Origin: Methylotenera sp.
GTDB taxonomy: Bacteria > Pseudomonadota > Gammaproteobacteria > Burkholderiales > Methylophilaceae
Direction: 5' to 3'
Assembly (NCBI GenBank): GCA_013140755.1
Contig: JABFSF010000050.1
Coordinates: forward strand, 1 to 41,735
Length of the DNA stretch: 41,735 nucleotides
A program made the position numbers and the translations under genes. Under the pieces are notes generated by a model. It was not told the DNA's origin and searched no databases. It was given only the letters and a program-made list of their open reading frames with translations. Below, piece after piece: positions 26,415 to 36,272 of the stretch. The stretch's first letter is position 1. Each line of letters begins with the position of its first letter.

Positions 26415-28424
26415 TTATTCGCTATCAGAAATGATAGGCTCTGCCACCACTTTACTTGGAATCACCCCCAAACGCGCTTTTAAGCTTTGTACGGGTAAGC
26501 CTAATTTAGGCGCATACATTTGCGCATTTGCCATTACTTTTTGCACATAGAGCCTTGTTTCTAAAAATGGAATAGATTCAATATAAATCGCGGCTTCAAG
26601 TGGTGTGCTAGCCATCCATTTTTTGGCACGTCCTGGCCCTGCATTATAGGCGGCTGTTGCCATCACAGCTTGCCCACTCATTAACTCTAAAGTGTAGCGC
26701 ATATAATATGTGCCAATCTCTACATTGGTGGATAAGTCATGAATTTGATCATGACGATAGCCATCCAAGCCCATACGCTTAGCTGCCCATTTGGCAGTTG
26801 CTGGCATCAATTGCATTAAGCCAGCCGCGCCCACGCCAGATTTAGCAAAATGCATAAAACGGCTTTCTTGGCGTACCAAGCCATAAATCCAAGCTTCATC
26901 TATATTTTCATTACGTGCAGAAGCGCGAAATAAATCGCGATAAGGCGTTGGGTAACGCAAACTGTAATTATGCAAACTCTTGGTGTTATCTGCAGTGCTA
27001 ATCGCGGTGTCATACCATTTTTGACGTTGTGCTAACTCCGCAGCCGCTAACAACTGCTTATCATCAAACTCGCGCATTGCCCATGCCCACTCTAACTTAG
27101 CCTCCCAACGCATTTCTAAATTATTAAACTCAAGTGCACGTTTAATGGCTGCTTGGCTGGCAATGGCCATCACCTCAGTATCTGTTGGGGTATATTCTTG
27201 AGGGGTATTACCTAGCATACTTTCTAGTTCTTCTGCCGCTAACCACCCATAATAATGACGTTCGTTTGCAAGTAGTGCAAAAATAGCATTGGCTTCTACC
27301 TGTAAGTTCTGCTCTTTTAAGGCGCGGGCTTTCCAATAACGCCAAGCACCTTCTTCTGCTTGTGCTTTAGACATCGCAGAAATCGTATTTTTAACCGTAG
27401 GCCAATCTGTTGCACGCAATGCGGCTCTTGCTTTCCAAGCAAGTTGTTCTTTATCTAGTGCAGTATCTTTTGCTAATGCATAAAACTCAAGTGCATTTGG
27501 GTGATGCCCACGTGCAGCATGGTAAGCAATACGCCCCCATGCGAACGCTTGGTTTTCTTCTGAAAACTCCTTTTTTAGTCGCCCAAATACAGCTACCGCA
27601 TTATCTACATTATTACGCGCTAAACGATCTAAAGCGTATAAATTAACCTCTGCACCATAGCGAGTATTGAAAGCGGCCGCATTCGTAACCGTTACTTTTT
27701 TACGTCCTTTTTTGACAAGTACGGGTTTGCTTTCCAGCAACGCTTGTGGGCCTTGGTACGCTAAATCAATCAACTTAAAGTTCATTTCTTCCACGTTTGA
27801 CAAACGCGAAGCAATGGCCTTAGCTAAAATCAACTTATTATCTTGTAAAGCGACTCTAAACCGTGCCCATATATCTTCATCGGTCAGCGTGCCTAATGCT
27901 TGCATCTTATCAAACAACGCATTACAACTACTCGGCAAGTCTGCACTTGTTAGCCAAAGCTCATGGGCTTGTGCATTGACATCGGCATCACCAATTTCTA
28001 AATGTCCTAATAAAGCATAACACTTCACGGCAACATCTTCGCGCTTGAAATTGGCATGTTCTTGAAAAAATGGACCCCAATTTTTTTGCTTCGCGAGTTT
28101 TTTTAGCCACTCAGCTCGTAACCGATCTGCAAATGCCATTTCTGCATATTGAGCAAGAAAGTTTTGAATTTCTTCATCCCGCGCTTGCTCCATTTTTAAG
28201 AGCATGAGCCAATAATCTGCATAAGGGGCGAGCATATATTGCTGTGCCTTTAACTGACTCACATCTTCAGCCAAGGCAATTTCATTTTTAGCATCATACG
28301 CATTTTTAGCATGTTTAAATAAGGCTTGATCGGACATTGCATAGACAAAATGCGTTGTCAACAATAAGCCCAGCATGGCACTCAATTGGATCAATCGGCG
28401 TAGTTTTTTAAACAGGCTAAACAT
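26415..28424 (-). CDS. Soluble lytic murein transglycosylase (Slt70-like)
   Basis: The 669-aa protein has a signal peptide (basic MFSLFKKLRRLIQ, hydrophobic core, likely cleavage after FVYA), a long alpha-helical superhelical region typical of Slt70, and a C-terminal SLT domain (about residues 505-625). The catalytic glutamate is in LVRQESRFM (about residue 520), followed by GAAGLMQLMPATAK and ATAAYNAGPGRAKKW. It cleaves peptidoglycan glycan strands to 1,6-anhydromuropeptides in the periplasm. Its start overlaps the end of a tiny membrane-protein gene by 8 bp. Confidence 0.93.
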   Translation of the reverse strand: MFSLFKKLRRLIQLSAMLGLLLTTHFVYAMSDQALFKHAKNAYDAKNEIALAEDVSQLKAQQYMLAPYADYWLMLLKMEQARDEEIQNFLAQYAEMAFADRLRAEWLKKLAKQKNWGPFFQEHANFKREDVAVKCYALLGHLEIGDADVNAQAHELWLTSADLPSSCNALFDKMQALGTLTDEDIWARFRVALQDNKLILAKAIASRLSNVEEMNFKLIDLAYQGPQALLESKPVLVKKGRKKVTVTNAAAFNTRYGAEVNLYALDRLARNNVDNAVAVFGRLKKEFSEENQAFAWGRIAYHAARGHHPNALEFYALAKDTALDKEQLAWKARAALRATDWPTVKNTISAMSKAQAEEGAWRYWKARALKEQNLQVEANAIFALLANERHYYGWLAAEELESMLGNTPQEYTPTDTEVMAIASQAAIKRALEFNNLEMRWEAKLEWAWAMREFDDKQLLAAAELAQRQKWYDTAISTADNTKSLHNYSLRYPTPYRDLFRASARNENIDEAWIYGLVRQESRFMHFAKSGVGAAGLMQLMPATAKWAAKRMGLDGYRHDQIHDLSTNVEIGTYYMRYTLELMSGQAVMATAAYNAGPGRAKKWMASTPLEAAIYIESIPFLETRLYVQKVMANAQMYAPKLGLPVQSLKARLGVIPSKVVAEPIISDSE

Positions 28425-28599
28425 AAATAATTCGTCTTAATACCAAAAGAATAGCCACAATGACTACAAAAAATAAGGTGTACTGAAGTGTTTTTTTGAA
28501 ATACAGCAGATACTTTTTATCATCTAACAATAAATACAAGCCTAGTAACACCATTGCGGCAATTACTAATAACACAAAGATTAGGCGAATCATCAACAC
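28417..28599 (-). CDS. Small two-helix membrane protein of unknown function
   Basis: A 60-aa protein made of two hydrophobic helices around DDKKYLLYFKKTLQ, ending LRRIIYV. The start is a GTG at 28599, only 6 bp after a full AAAGGAGG Shine-Dalgarno sequence, the best ribosome-binding site I noticed in the window; an ATG two codons later is in frame. It overlaps the transglycosylase start by 8 bp, which suggests translational coupling. I do not recognise a family. The ribosome-binding site and gene position support it as real. Confidence 0.7.
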   Translation of the reverse strand: MLMIRLIFVLLVIAAMVLLGLYLLLDDKKYLLYFKKTLQYTLFFVVIVAILLVLRRIIYV

Positions 28600-28605
28600 G
28601 GTGCG

Positions 28606-28613
28606 CCTCCTTT
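28606..28613 (-). promoter_or_regulatory. Strong ribosome-binding site of the small membrane-protein gene
   Basis: AAAGGAGG on the minus strand, 6 nt before the GTG start at 28599. It decides the start and argues that the short frame is translated. Confidence 0.75.
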
Positions 28614-28622
28614 ACATAAATT

Positions 28623-28662
28623 GCAGAACCTATTGCCCAACAGCCTAAAATGCTGGTTCTGC
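28623..28662 (-). repeat. 8-bp inverted repeat spanning the lpxC stop
   Basis: GCAGAACC (28623-28630) and GGTTCTGC (28655-28662) are perfect complements around a 24-nt loop that holds the lpxC stop codon and a nested CAGC/GCTG pairing. No T-run follows, so termination is uncertain. Confidence 0.35.
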
Positions 28663-29571
28663 TAGCATTTGCTTGGCGGTCATCGGTGCTATTTCTGCGC
28701 TTTGTTGCGCTTCAAATGTCGCATACTCCCAAGCAGCCTCATCTTGCATCAGTGCTCGTAATAATTGATTATTCAATGCATGGCCTGATTTATATGCATA
28801 AAATGCACCTAATATCGGGTGACCTAACATATATAAATCGCCAATCGCATCCAGCACTTTATGCTTAGCAAACTCATCGTCATAACGCAGACCATCCGCA
28901 TTGAGCACACGATACTCATCTAACACAATCGCATTGTCTAAACTTCCACCACGCGCTAACCCATTTGAACGTAAATACTCAACCTCGTGCATAAAACCAA
29001 ATGTTCGTGCGCGGCTAATTTCTTTAATGTAAGAGTCTGCAGAAAAATCAATTTTGACATTATTGCCAGAGTGCTCAAATACAGGATGATTAAACGCAAT
29101 GGTGAAGTCAATTTTGAATCCACTGTAAGGTTCAAATCGCACCCATTTATCGCCATCAACTACTTCCACAGTCTTTTTAACGCGGATAAATTTTTTAGGG
29201 ACTGCTTGCTCTTGCACACCAGCTTCTTGCAATAAAAATACAAACGGACCTGAACTTCCATCCATAATCGGGATTTCAGAAGCGTTGACTTCAACATAAA
29301 CATTATCAATACCTAAGCCAGCCAAGGCTGACATCACATGTTCAACAGTCGCAACGCGTGCGCCATTGGCCTCCAATGCAGAACATAGACGCGTGTCACG
29401 TACTGCATCAGGTGTTGCCAAAATTTCATTGGGTTGAGGCAGATCAACCCGTTTGAAAATAATACCAGTGTCGGGTGCAGCAGGCCGAAGGGTAAGAGTA
29501 ACCTTCTCGCCATTGTGCAATCCAACGCCTGTGGCACTAATCGCTTTTTTAAGTGTGCGTTGCTTTAACAT
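28645..29571 (-). CDS. lpxC: UDP-3-O-acyl-N-acetylglucosamine deacetylase
   Basis: LpxC is the zinc enzyme of the committed step of lipid A synthesis. The 308-aa protein starts [20 protein letters not shown] and has the zinc and active-site residues His78 (TVEHVMSAL), His237 and Asp241 (HKVLDAIGD), and His264 (KSGHALNN). [13 protein letters not shown] is intact. It lies downstream of ftsZ, the usual end of the division cluster in gamma- and betaproteobacteria, with a 148-bp gap that contains two hairpins. Confidence 0.98.
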   Translation of the reverse strand: MLKQRTLKKAISATGVGLHNGEKVTLTLRPAAPDTGIIFKRVDLPQPNEILATPDAVRDTRLCSALEANGARVATVEHVMSALAGLGIDNVYVEVNASEIPIMDGSSGPFVFLLQEAGVQEQAVPKKFIRVKKTVEVVDGDKWVRFEPYSGFKIDFTIAFNHPVFEHSGNNVKIDFSADSYIKEISRARTFGFMHEVEYLRSNGLARGGSLDNAIVLDEYRVLNADGLRYDDEFAKHKVLDAIGDLYMLGHPILGAFYAYKSGHALNNQLLRALMQDEAAWEYATFEAQQSAEIAPMTAKQMLAEPAF

Positions 29572-29616
29572 GCTTATAACCTAACCATTCAAAACGTTTT
29601 AGCCATTCATTTTCAC

Positions 29617-29654
29617 TGGAGACGACTCCATATTTGCTTTATGAATCAAGCAAA
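29617..29654 (-). repeat. Two adjacent hairpins in the lpxC leader
   Basis: TGGAG-ACGA-CTCCA (29617-29630) and TTTGCTT-N8-AAGCAAA (29633-29654) are both perfect inverted repeats. They lie 46-83 bp before the lpxC start, within the only sizeable gap between ftsZ and lpxC. They could be mRNA structures or part of the ftsZ transcript end. Confidence 0.45.
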
Positions 29655-29719
29655 TAATAACATAATTCACCATCAGCAGTTTTAAGCCGACTAAATCGTT
29701 TAGCCTTAGCTAGACGGCC

Positions 29720-30895
29720 TTAGTCAGCTTGCTTGCGTAAAAATGCAGGAATGTCATACTCTTCCACACCCGACATTTTCATTGCTTCCACTTGTGCGCG
29801 ACGACTATTTGAGCCAAACACGGCTGGTGCTTCCTCCTCCACCATCACGCTACTACCCATAAATACGGGTTGCCCAGTGGTGCCATTACGCACGACTTCT
29901 TGCGTCATGACGCGTAGCTCTGGTTTTTGTTGGCGGCGTTGCGCGCCAGTTAAGCCTGTTGCTACCATCGTGACACGTAAGCCATCACCCATACTTTCAT
30001 CGAACACATTACCTACAATCACGGTTGCGTCTTCCGCGGTAAAGGCTTTAATGGTGTTCATCACATCGTAGTATTCTTTCATTTTGAAAGCACTTGAAGT
30101 AGTAATATTCACTAATACACCGCGTGCATTCGCCAAATTAACATCTTCCAGCAATGGGCTCGCAACGGCTTGTTCTGCAGCAATACGCGCACGCTCTGGG
30201 CCTGTAGCTAACGCCGAACCCATCATCGCCATGCCCATCTCACTCATCACAGTGCGTACATCAGCAAAGTCTACGTTGACCATACCAGCGCAGTTAATGA
30301 TCTCTGCAATGCCAGAAACCGCATTGTGCAATACATCATTGGCCGCTCTAAAAGCCTCTAAAAATGGCACATCTTCGCCCAAGACTTCCATCAATTTTTC
30401 ATTAGGAATCACAATGAGCGAATCAACATACTTTGATAACTCATCTAGACCATCAGAGGCCACTTTAGTGCGTTTCCCCTCAAAAGCAAAAGGTTTGGTC
30501 ACCACGGCCACAGTTAAGATACCCATTTCTTTAGCGATTTGTGCAATCACTGGCGCAGCACCTGTGCCTGTACCACCACCCATACCTGCAGTGATAAAGA
30601 GCATATCTGCACCATCAATCAGTTCGGCAATTGCGTCACGGTCTTCTAGTGCTGCTTCACGCCCAACTTCAGGCTTAGCACCCGCACCTAAACCACGCGT
30701 CATTGATTCACCAATTTGTAAAATGGTTTTTGCTTGGCTTTTCTTCAAAGCCTGCATATCCGTGTTTGCGCAAATAAACTCAACACCGCCGACGTTTTTT
30801 TCAATCATGTGTGCAACCGCGTTGCCGCCGCAACCGCCTACACCAATGACCTTAATCACGGCTTCTTGTGAATTTTTTTCCATAATTTCAAACAT
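29720..30895 (-). CDS. ftsZ: Cell division GTPase FtsZ
   Basis: FtsZ polymerises into the division ring. The protein (391 aa from ATG 30895) has KVIGVGGCGGNAV, the tubulin signature GGGTGTGAAP (about 106-115), and the C-terminal tail EEYDIPAFLRKQ that binds FtsA and ZipA. I choose MFEIMEK as the start, as in other betaproteobacteria; the GAGGAG site lies 8 bp before it, whereas a GTG and an ATG two and three codons earlier are too close to the site. It follows ftsA after 89 bp. SlmA, its antagonist, is encoded in the same window. Confidence 0.98.
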   Translation of the reverse strand: MFEIMEKNSQEAVIKVIGVGGCGGNAVAHMIEKNVGGVEFICANTDMQALKKSQAKTILQIGESMTRGLGAGAKPEVGREAALEDRDAIAELIDGADMLFITAGMGGGTGTGAAPVIAQIAKEMGILTVAVVTKPFAFEGKRTKVASDGLDELSKYVDSLIVIPNEKLMEVLGEDVPFLEAFRAANDVLHNAVSGIAEIINCAGMVNVDFADVRTVMSEMGMAMMGSALATGPERARIAAEQAVASPLLEDVNLANARGVLVNITTSSAFKMKEYYDVMNTIKAFTAEDATVIVGNVFDESMGDGLRVTMVATGLTGAQRRQQKPELRVMTQEVVRNGTTGQPVFMGSSVMVEEEAPAVFGSNSRRAQVEAMKMSGVEEYDIPAFLRKQAD

Positions 30896-30984
30896 ACTCA
30901 TCACTCCTCTTTTTAAACTTGCGATTTCTAAATTACTTCTGCCTTTTTACTGCGACTACCTAATACAACTACATTGCCTACTAC

Positions 30985-32223
30985 TTAAAAATTTCCCGCA
31001 AACCAACTTTTCATGCGTTCTAAAATTCTGGCAAACGAGCTTGATTCCATCTGCCCAGTCAAATGTCTTTCTAACTGCTGCTTACCCATGAGCACTAAGC
31101 CCACGGCTGTTGCATAACGTGGATTACTGACCACCTCAGACAATCCGCCTACATAACGCGGCATACCAAGGCGCACTGGCATATGAAATATTTCCTCACC
31201 CAATTCCACCATGCCACGCATCATGGCCGACCCACCTGTAATCACAATGCCTGAAGCAATCATTTCTTCCATACCACTACGGCGTAGTTCATTAAGCACT
31301 AGCTCATACAACTCAACCACACGTGGCTCTAATACTTCTGCCAAAGTTTGTACAGAAAGTTGGCGTGGTTCACGACCATCCACCCCTGGTACTTCAACAA
31401 CTTCACGTGGGTCTGCCAGTTGGCGTAATGCACAGCCATGTTTGATTTTGATATCTTCAGCCGATTGCGTAGGCGTACGGAAAGCCACGGCCACATCATT
31501 GGTCATTTGGTCGCCAGCAATGGGTACAACTGCCGTATGACGAATCGCACCTTGTTTAAATACGGCAATATCAGTCGTGCCGCCACCAATATCCACCAAA
31601 CACACGCCTAACTCTTTTTCATCATCGGTCAACACAGCGAGGCTTGATGCAAGCGGCTGTAAAATCAAATCACTCACTTCAATGCCGCAGCGTTTAATGC
31701 ACTTCACAATGTTTTGCGCCGCAGCTACTGCGCCTGTAACGATATGCACTTTGACCTCAAGCTTCATCCCGCTCATACCAAGCGGCTCGCGTACATCTTC
31801 TTGCCCATCAATAATGAATTCTTGTGTCAGTATATGTAGGATTTGTTGGTCTGCTGGCAGAGCAATAGCACGCGCAGTTTCTATCACGCGGTCAACATCC
31901 ATTTGTGAGACTTCTGCATCTTTAATTTTCACCATGCCATGTGAGTTCAAGCTCTTGATGTGGCTACCTGCGATACCCGTGTAAACATTGTTAATTTTGC
32001 AATCCGCCATGAGCTCGGCTTCTTCGAGCGCACGCTGGATGGACTGCATGGTAGATTCGATATTGACCACCACGCCTTTTTTGAGGCCGCGAGAGACATG
32101 CTGCCCCAAACCAATCACCTTCACTGTACCTTCTGGCTGTAATTCAGCAACGATAGCCACGATTTTTGATGTCCCAATATCGAGACCGACTATTAAGTTT
32201 TTATCTTCTCTGATTCTGCTCAT
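30985..32223 (-). CDS. ftsA: Cell division protein FtsA
   Basis: FtsA is the actin-like ATPase that anchors FtsZ to the membrane. The 412-aa protein starts NLIVGLDIGTSKIVAIVAEL (phosphate-1 motif), contains VCLVDIGGGTTDIAVF (phosphate-2) and GIVITGGSAMMRGM (adenosine motif), and ends with the amphipathic membrane-targeting helix FARILERMKSWFAGNF. AAGGA lies 7 bp before the ATG. It is 20 bp from ftsQ. Confidence 0.98.
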   Translation of the reverse strand: MSRIREDKNLIVGLDIGTSKIVAIVAELQPEGTVKVIGLGQHVSRGLKKGVVVNIESTMQSIQRALEEAELMADCKINNVYTGIAGSHIKSLNSHGMVKIKDAEVSQMDVDRVIETARAIALPADQQILHILTQEFIIDGQEDVREPLGMSGMKLEVKVHIVTGAVAAAQNIVKCIKRCGIEVSDLILQPLASSLAVLTDDEKELGVCLVDIGGGTTDIAVFKQGAIRHTAVVPIAGDQMTNDVAVAFRTPTQSAEDIKIKHGCALRQLADPREVVEVPGVDGREPRQLSVQTLAEVLEPRVVELYELVLNELRRSGMEEMIASGIVITGGSAMMRGMVELGEEIFHMPVRLGMPRYVGGLSEVVSNPRYATAVGLVLMGKQQLERHLTGQMESSSFARILERMKSWFAGNF

Positions 32224-32243
32224 AATTTATCCTTTGCGTAAAC

Positions 32244-33053
32244 TTAAGTTACGACTTCAGTCTTTTTAACTACATTGTTAATCTTTACTTCATTTGGTTT
32301 TGTTTGAGCTTGCTTAAATACCACCCCCGCTGGCTCTATACTCTTTTCCCGCTGCAATTCTGTTGGCTTGCGCACCGAAAATCCATTGGGATAACGCAAA
32401 TCTGCATAAGCAATTTTTTTATTCAACCCTGCAATGGTGTTGCGATAAACTGAAGTGAATTTTTCCAATCTCGATTGCATATCCGTTCTGCCCAACTCAA
32501 TCACCATTGCATTATTTGCCGTAATTTGCCATGCGCGACGCGGTGTCAGCGCGAGCGTTGCGATATGTAAATTTGCACGTTTTAGCACTTGGTTAAATGC
32601 ATCATATTGTGATGAAACTTCTATCACGCCATCTTCTGGCCCATAAAATACAGGCAAATCTCCACCTGATGCGGCATGAAACAATTCTCCGTGCGTATTT
32701 ACCAAAGCAGCAGCACCCCATCGCGCCATTGCTTGATGCTCCTCAATACTCACCTCTAGCTTATCTGGCCAGCGACGACGCACACTCACATTGCGTGCCC
32801 AAGGTAATTTCTCAAATGCATCACGCGCTTTAACTAAATCTAGCGTAAAGAAATTACCCTTTAAATGTTTAGCTACAATGAGTTTTATTTGTTCTCGACT
32901 CACATGCTGCAATTCACCCTCTACCTTGACTTCACGCAAAGGAAATATTGGCAAATGCACCACCACATAAAGTGTTGCATAAAGCATCGCCACTACACTA
33001 AGCGCATAAAGTAAGTTAGCAATCCAATTCAGCAGTGTAGGTTTATCCCACAT
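32244..33053 (-). CDS. ftsQ: Cell division protein FtsQ
   Basis: FtsQ is a bitopic membrane protein linking early and late divisome parts with FtsB and FtsL. The 269-aa protein has a short cytoplasmic N-terminus, one membrane helix (about residues 10-31), the POTRA domain beginning [20 protein letters not shown], and the beta domain with [20 protein letters not shown]. The C-terminus carries a Lys/Val-rich tail. It overlaps the ddl end by 11 bp and has GGAG 8 bp before its start. Confidence 0.95.
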   Translation of the reverse strand: MWDKPTLLNWIANLLYALSVVAMLYATLYVVVHLPIFPLREVKVEGELQHVSREQIKLIVAKHLKGNFFTLDLVKARDAFEKLPWARNVSVRRRWPDKLEVSIEEHQAMARWGAAALVNTHGELFHAASGGDLPVFYGPEDGVIEVSSQYDAFNQVLKRANLHIATLALTPRRAWQITANNAMVIELGRTDMQSRLEKFTSVYRNTIAGLNKKIAYADLRYPNGFSVRKPTELQREKSIEPAGVVFKQAQTKPNEVKINNVVKKTEVVT

Positions 33054-33951
33054 GCGCTAACTCCAAAATACGCAACACCAGCGCATCAAAGCCAATCCCT
33101 GCCGCCTTTGCTGCCATTGGTACTAGGCTATGGTCTGTCATGCCTGGGCTCGTATTCACTTCTAAAAAATAATGTTTACCTGCTTCATCCATCAAAAAAT
33201 CTACGCGTCCCCAATCGCTACATCCAATGACATTAAACGCCTGCAAGGCCTCTTGCTGAATCTGCGCTTCTTTTTCACTACTCAAACCACTTGGGCATCG
33301 ATATTCAGTGTCATCACGCAAATACTTTGCCTCATAATCGTAAAACTCGTTTTTTGGCACGATACGCACAATCGGCAATGCGCTATCGCCCAATATCCCA
33401 ACGGTGTATTCACCTCCGCCCACAAACTGCTCAGCGATTACCAGTGGGTCAGATTCTGCTGCCAATTCATATGCTGCTTTTAACGCACCAGCCACTTTTA
33501 CTTTGCTAATACCGATGCTTGAGCCTTCATTGGCAGGCTTCACAAATAGTGGCAACCCCAGCTTTTTTTCAATCGCATCAAAATCTGAATCAGCATTCAC
33601 TAACTCAAATGCTGGAGTGCTTATCCCAGCAGCCGTCCACATCATTTTGGTGCGCCATTTATCCATACCAATGGCTGAAGCCATCACACCACTACCTGTA
33701 TAGGGGATGCCAAGAAGCTCCAATGCACCCTGCATAGCACCATCTTCACCAAAGCGACCATGCAAAGAAATCATGGCAAGGTCATAATCTTCCAAATCAT
33801 GCAATGGACGTGTGGCAGGATCAAACGCTTCTGCATTCACCCCTTGCCTCTGCAAGGCCGCCAGCACGGCACTGCCACTTTTGAGTGAAACTTCACGTTC
33901 ACCTGATTTTCCGCCGAATAACACGGCTACTTTTCCAAATTGATGCCTCAT
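33043..33951 (-). CDS. ddl: D-alanine--D-alanine ligase
   Basis: Ddl makes the D-Ala-D-Ala dipeptide for peptidoglycan. The 302-aa protein is an ATP-grasp enzyme with [52 protein letters not shown], and the C-terminal [18 protein letters not shown] with the metal ligands. It is of the DdlB type found in division clusters. The start ATG overlaps the murB stop (ATGA), and that junction lies in a 21-bp tandem duplication. Confidence 0.97.
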   Translation of the reverse strand: MRHQFGKVAVLFGGKSGEREVSLKSGSAVLAALQRQGVNAEAFDPATRPLHDLEDYDLAMISLHGRFGEDGAMQGALELLGIPYTGSGVMASAIGMDKWRTKMMWTAAGISTPAFELVNADSDFDAIEKKLGLPLFVKPANEGSSIGISKVKVAGALKAAYELAAESDPLVIAEQFVGGGEYTVGILGDSALPIVRIVPKNEFYDYEAKYLRDDTEYRCPSGLSSEKEAQIQQEALQAFNVIGCSDWGRVDFLMDEAGKHYFLEVNTSPGMTDHSLVPMAAKAAGIGFDALVLRILELAHVG

Positions 33952-33989
33952 TTTCTAGCCCCTAGCTCCCAGTCTCTAGCCCCTAACTC
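33948..33989 (-). repeat. 21-bp tandem duplication at the murB/ddl junction
   Basis: On the minus strand the units 33969-33989 (GAGTTAGGGGCTAG then AGACTGG) and 33948-33968 (GAGCTAGGGGCTAG then AAAATGA) match at 17 of 21 bases. The second unit supplies the murB TGA stop and the first two bases of the ddl ATG. Confidence 0.8.
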
Positions 33990-34868
33990 TCCGATTACTT
34001 TCACTTCTTGTTGCAAAGTTACCCCATGTTTTTCCAACACTGTTTCACGGATATGTTTAATCAACAATTCAATATCTAACGCTGTAGCATTGCCCACATT
34101 CACAATAAAATTAGCATGTTTTTCAGACACTTGCGCCCCACCAATGATGTAGCCTTTCAACCCACTCGCCTCAATGAGCCTTGCTGCAAAATCTCCATCA
34201 GGATTTCTAAAAGTTGAACCTGCACTAGGCAAATTAAGGGGCTGTGAGGCTAACCTTTTGGCCAATAATGTTTTAATTTTTTGTGAGGACTCATTAACAT
34301 CACCATTTGCCAATATGAGCCAAGCAGCAACAAACCATTCATCTGCCACTGGCTTTTCAATATGGCGATAAGTTGGTACAAACGCACTCGCATCACGCGT
34401 TGTTAATTCACCCTGCTTGCCAATCGTAGTAACACGCCTCACCACATTCCAAGTTTCACTACCATAGCAACCTGCATTCATGGCAAGTGCGCCGCCCACC
34501 GTGCCTGGAATACCTGCAAAAAACTCAGCCCCAAACTTGGATTCTTTTGCACAAAATTTAGCGAGTTTGGCGCATGTTACGCCAGCTTCGGCATACACCA
34601 AGTCACCCTCCATTTTTAGTTCAGTCAATGCGTTGTGCATCAAAATTACCGTACCGCGTATGCCGCCATCGCGCACCAATAAATTTGAGCCTAAACCTAC
34701 AAAATAGACCGCTTCATCTTGCGGTAAATGTGCTAAAAATCCTTGTAAATCGGTTAAATCGGTTGGTACATAAAAACGATCCGCACAGCCGCCTACACGC
34801 CAGCTAGTGTGGCGCGACATGGGCTCATTGATGAGCAACTTGCCTTGATGTTGTGCGATTTGCTTCAT
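33948..34868 (-). CDS. murB: UDP-N-acetylenolpyruvoylglucosamine reductase
   Basis: MurB is the FAD enzyme that reduces UDP-GlcNAc-enolpyruvate to UDP-MurNAc. The 306-aa protein has [18 protein letters not shown] (FAD binding), [20 protein letters not shown] with the catalytic serine, and [20 protein letters not shown]. It is the type I class. The last 13 residues, [13 protein letters not shown], are encoded by two copies of a 21-bp unit and extend past the normal end EVKVIGE. It sits 3 bp after murC and overlaps ddl by 4 bp. Confidence 0.97.
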   Translation of the reverse strand: MKQIAQHQGKLLINEPMSRHTSWRVGGCADRFYVPTDLTDLQGFLAHLPQDEAVYFVGLGSNLLVRDGGIRGTVILMHNALTELKMEGDLVYAEAGVTCAKLAKFCAKESKFGAEFFAGIPGTVGGALAMNAGCYGSETWNVVRRVTTIGKQGELTTRDASAFVPTYRHIEKPVADEWFVAAWLILANGDVNESSQKIKTLLAKRLASQPLNLPSAGSTFRNPDGDFAARLIEASGLKGYIIGGAQVSEKHANFIVNVGNATALDIELLIKHIRETVLEKHGVTLQQEVKVIGELGARDWELGARK

Positions 34869-34871
34869 CTT

Positions 34872-36272
34872 TTATGCCTTATTTGCCATATTTTTAGTGT
34901 TAGTTGCTACTTGCCCAATAGAACCCGCACCCATCACAATCACCACGTCATCCGCTTGAGTAATATCCAAAATCGCTTGAGGCAATGCATCAGTCGTTTC
35001 TACAAATAAAGGCTCAACCTTGCCAGCCACACGTATTGCTCGAATGAGCGAACGCGTATCTGCCGCCACAATCGCAGCTTCACCTGCTGAATAGACTTCC
35101 GTGAGTAGCACCACATCAGCACCTGAGAGCACTTTGACAAAATCTTCAAAACAATCGCGTGTACGTGTGTAGCGATGCGGTTGAAACGCCATCACCAAAC
35201 GGCGATGCGGAAAAGCTGCACGTGCTGCCGCAATCACTGCTTGCATCTCTACTGGGTGGTGCCCGTAATCATCAATCAACGTAAATGTGCCACCTGCTTT
35301 AGCTGCCACTTCACCATAACGCTCAAAACGTCTGCCTACGCCTTTAAATTCTTTCAAGGCTTTAATCATGGCCTCAGGCGGTACATCTAACTCATCGGCA
35401 ATTGCGATTGCCGCCAGCGCATTGAGCACGTAATGATTACCTGGCAAGTTGAGTGTCACCCCAAATTGCGTGGTTTTGCCATTAATAATTTGTACAGTAA
35501 AGTGCATTTTTCCATCATCAGCACGTATATTTGTAGCGCGCACTTTTGCATCTTCACTAAAACCATACGTGGTCACTGGTTTAGTCACGCGCGATAAAAT
35601 TTCTCGCACATTCGCATCATCCACACACACCACCGCCATGCCCCAAAATGGTAATTGCTGTAAAAATTCTACGAACGCACTTTTGAGCTTTTCAAAACTG
35701 TGCTCGTATGTATCCATGTGGTCTTGGTCAATGTTGGTCACCACCGCCATCACGGGGGTTAAGTGTAAGAATGACGCATCTGACTCATCAGCTTCCGCCA
35801 CGATGTATTCACCTGTACCTAACTTGGCGTTGGTATTAGCGGCTTCTAACTTACCTCCAATCACAAAAGTAGGATCCATGCCTGCCTCGGCCAAAATGCT
35901 GGCGATTAAACTCGTGGTTGTGGTTTTGCCATGCGTACCTGCCACGGCAATGCCTTGCCTAAAGCGCATGAGCTCTGCCAACATCAAAGCACGTGGCACC
36001 ACTGGAATATTTTTAGCGCGCGCGGCTTTCACTTCAGGGTTTTCTTCATTCACAGCGGAAGACACCACCACGACATCCGCTGCTTTTACATTTTCTGCGG
36101 CATGACCTTGATACACCGTTGCGCCAAAGCTTGTTAAGCGTTTGGTGGTAGCGTTACTTGCCAAATCTGAGCCGCTCACATTGAAATCAAGGTTAATGAG
36201 CACTTCTGCAATACCGCTCATGCCTGAGCCGCCGATGCCTACAAAATGTATGTTTTTAACTTTGTGTTTCAT
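34872..36272 (-). CDS. murC: UDP-N-acetylmuramate--L-alanine ligase
   Basis: MurC adds L-Ala to UDP-MurNAc. The protein (466 aa) has [19 protein letters not shown] at the N-terminus, the ATP loop [12 protein letters not shown], and the C-terminal [16 protein letters not shown] with YSAGE. I choose the ATG at 36272 because it overlaps the murG stop in ATGA, has a GAGGTGG site before it, and matches the family start; an in-frame codon six positions upstream lies inside murG. Confidence 0.98.
   Translation of the reverse strand: MKHKVKNIHFVGIGGSGMSGIAEVLINLDFNVSGSDLASNATTKRLTSFGATVYQGHAAENVKAADVVVVSSAVNEENPEVKAARAKNIPVVPRALMLAELMRFRQGIAVAGTHGKTTTTSLIASILAEAGMDPTFVIGGKLEAANTNAKLGTGEYIVAEADESDASFLHLTPVMAVVTNIDQDHMDTYEHSFEKLKSAFVEFLQQLPFWGMAVVCVDDANVREILSRVTKPVTTYGFSEDAKVRATNIRADDGKMHFTVQIINGKTTQFGVTLNLPGNHYVLNALAAIAIADELDVPPEAMIKALKEFKGVGRRFERYGEVAAKAGGTFTLIDDYGHHPVEMQAVIAAARAAFPHRRLVMAFQPHRYTRTRDCFEDFVKVLSGADVVLLTEVYSAGEAAIVAADTRSLIRAIRVAGKVEPLFVETTDALPQAILDITQADDVVIVMGAGSIGQVATNTKNMANKA

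Noticed and set aside
30084-31091. Long plus-strand reading frame of 335 codons opposite ftsZ and the ftsA end
   Set aside because: It is the mirror of two certain genes; its product is rich in Ser, Ala, Pro and Thr without domain pattern, and it has no ribosome-binding site. Such frames arise from the codon bias of the real genes.
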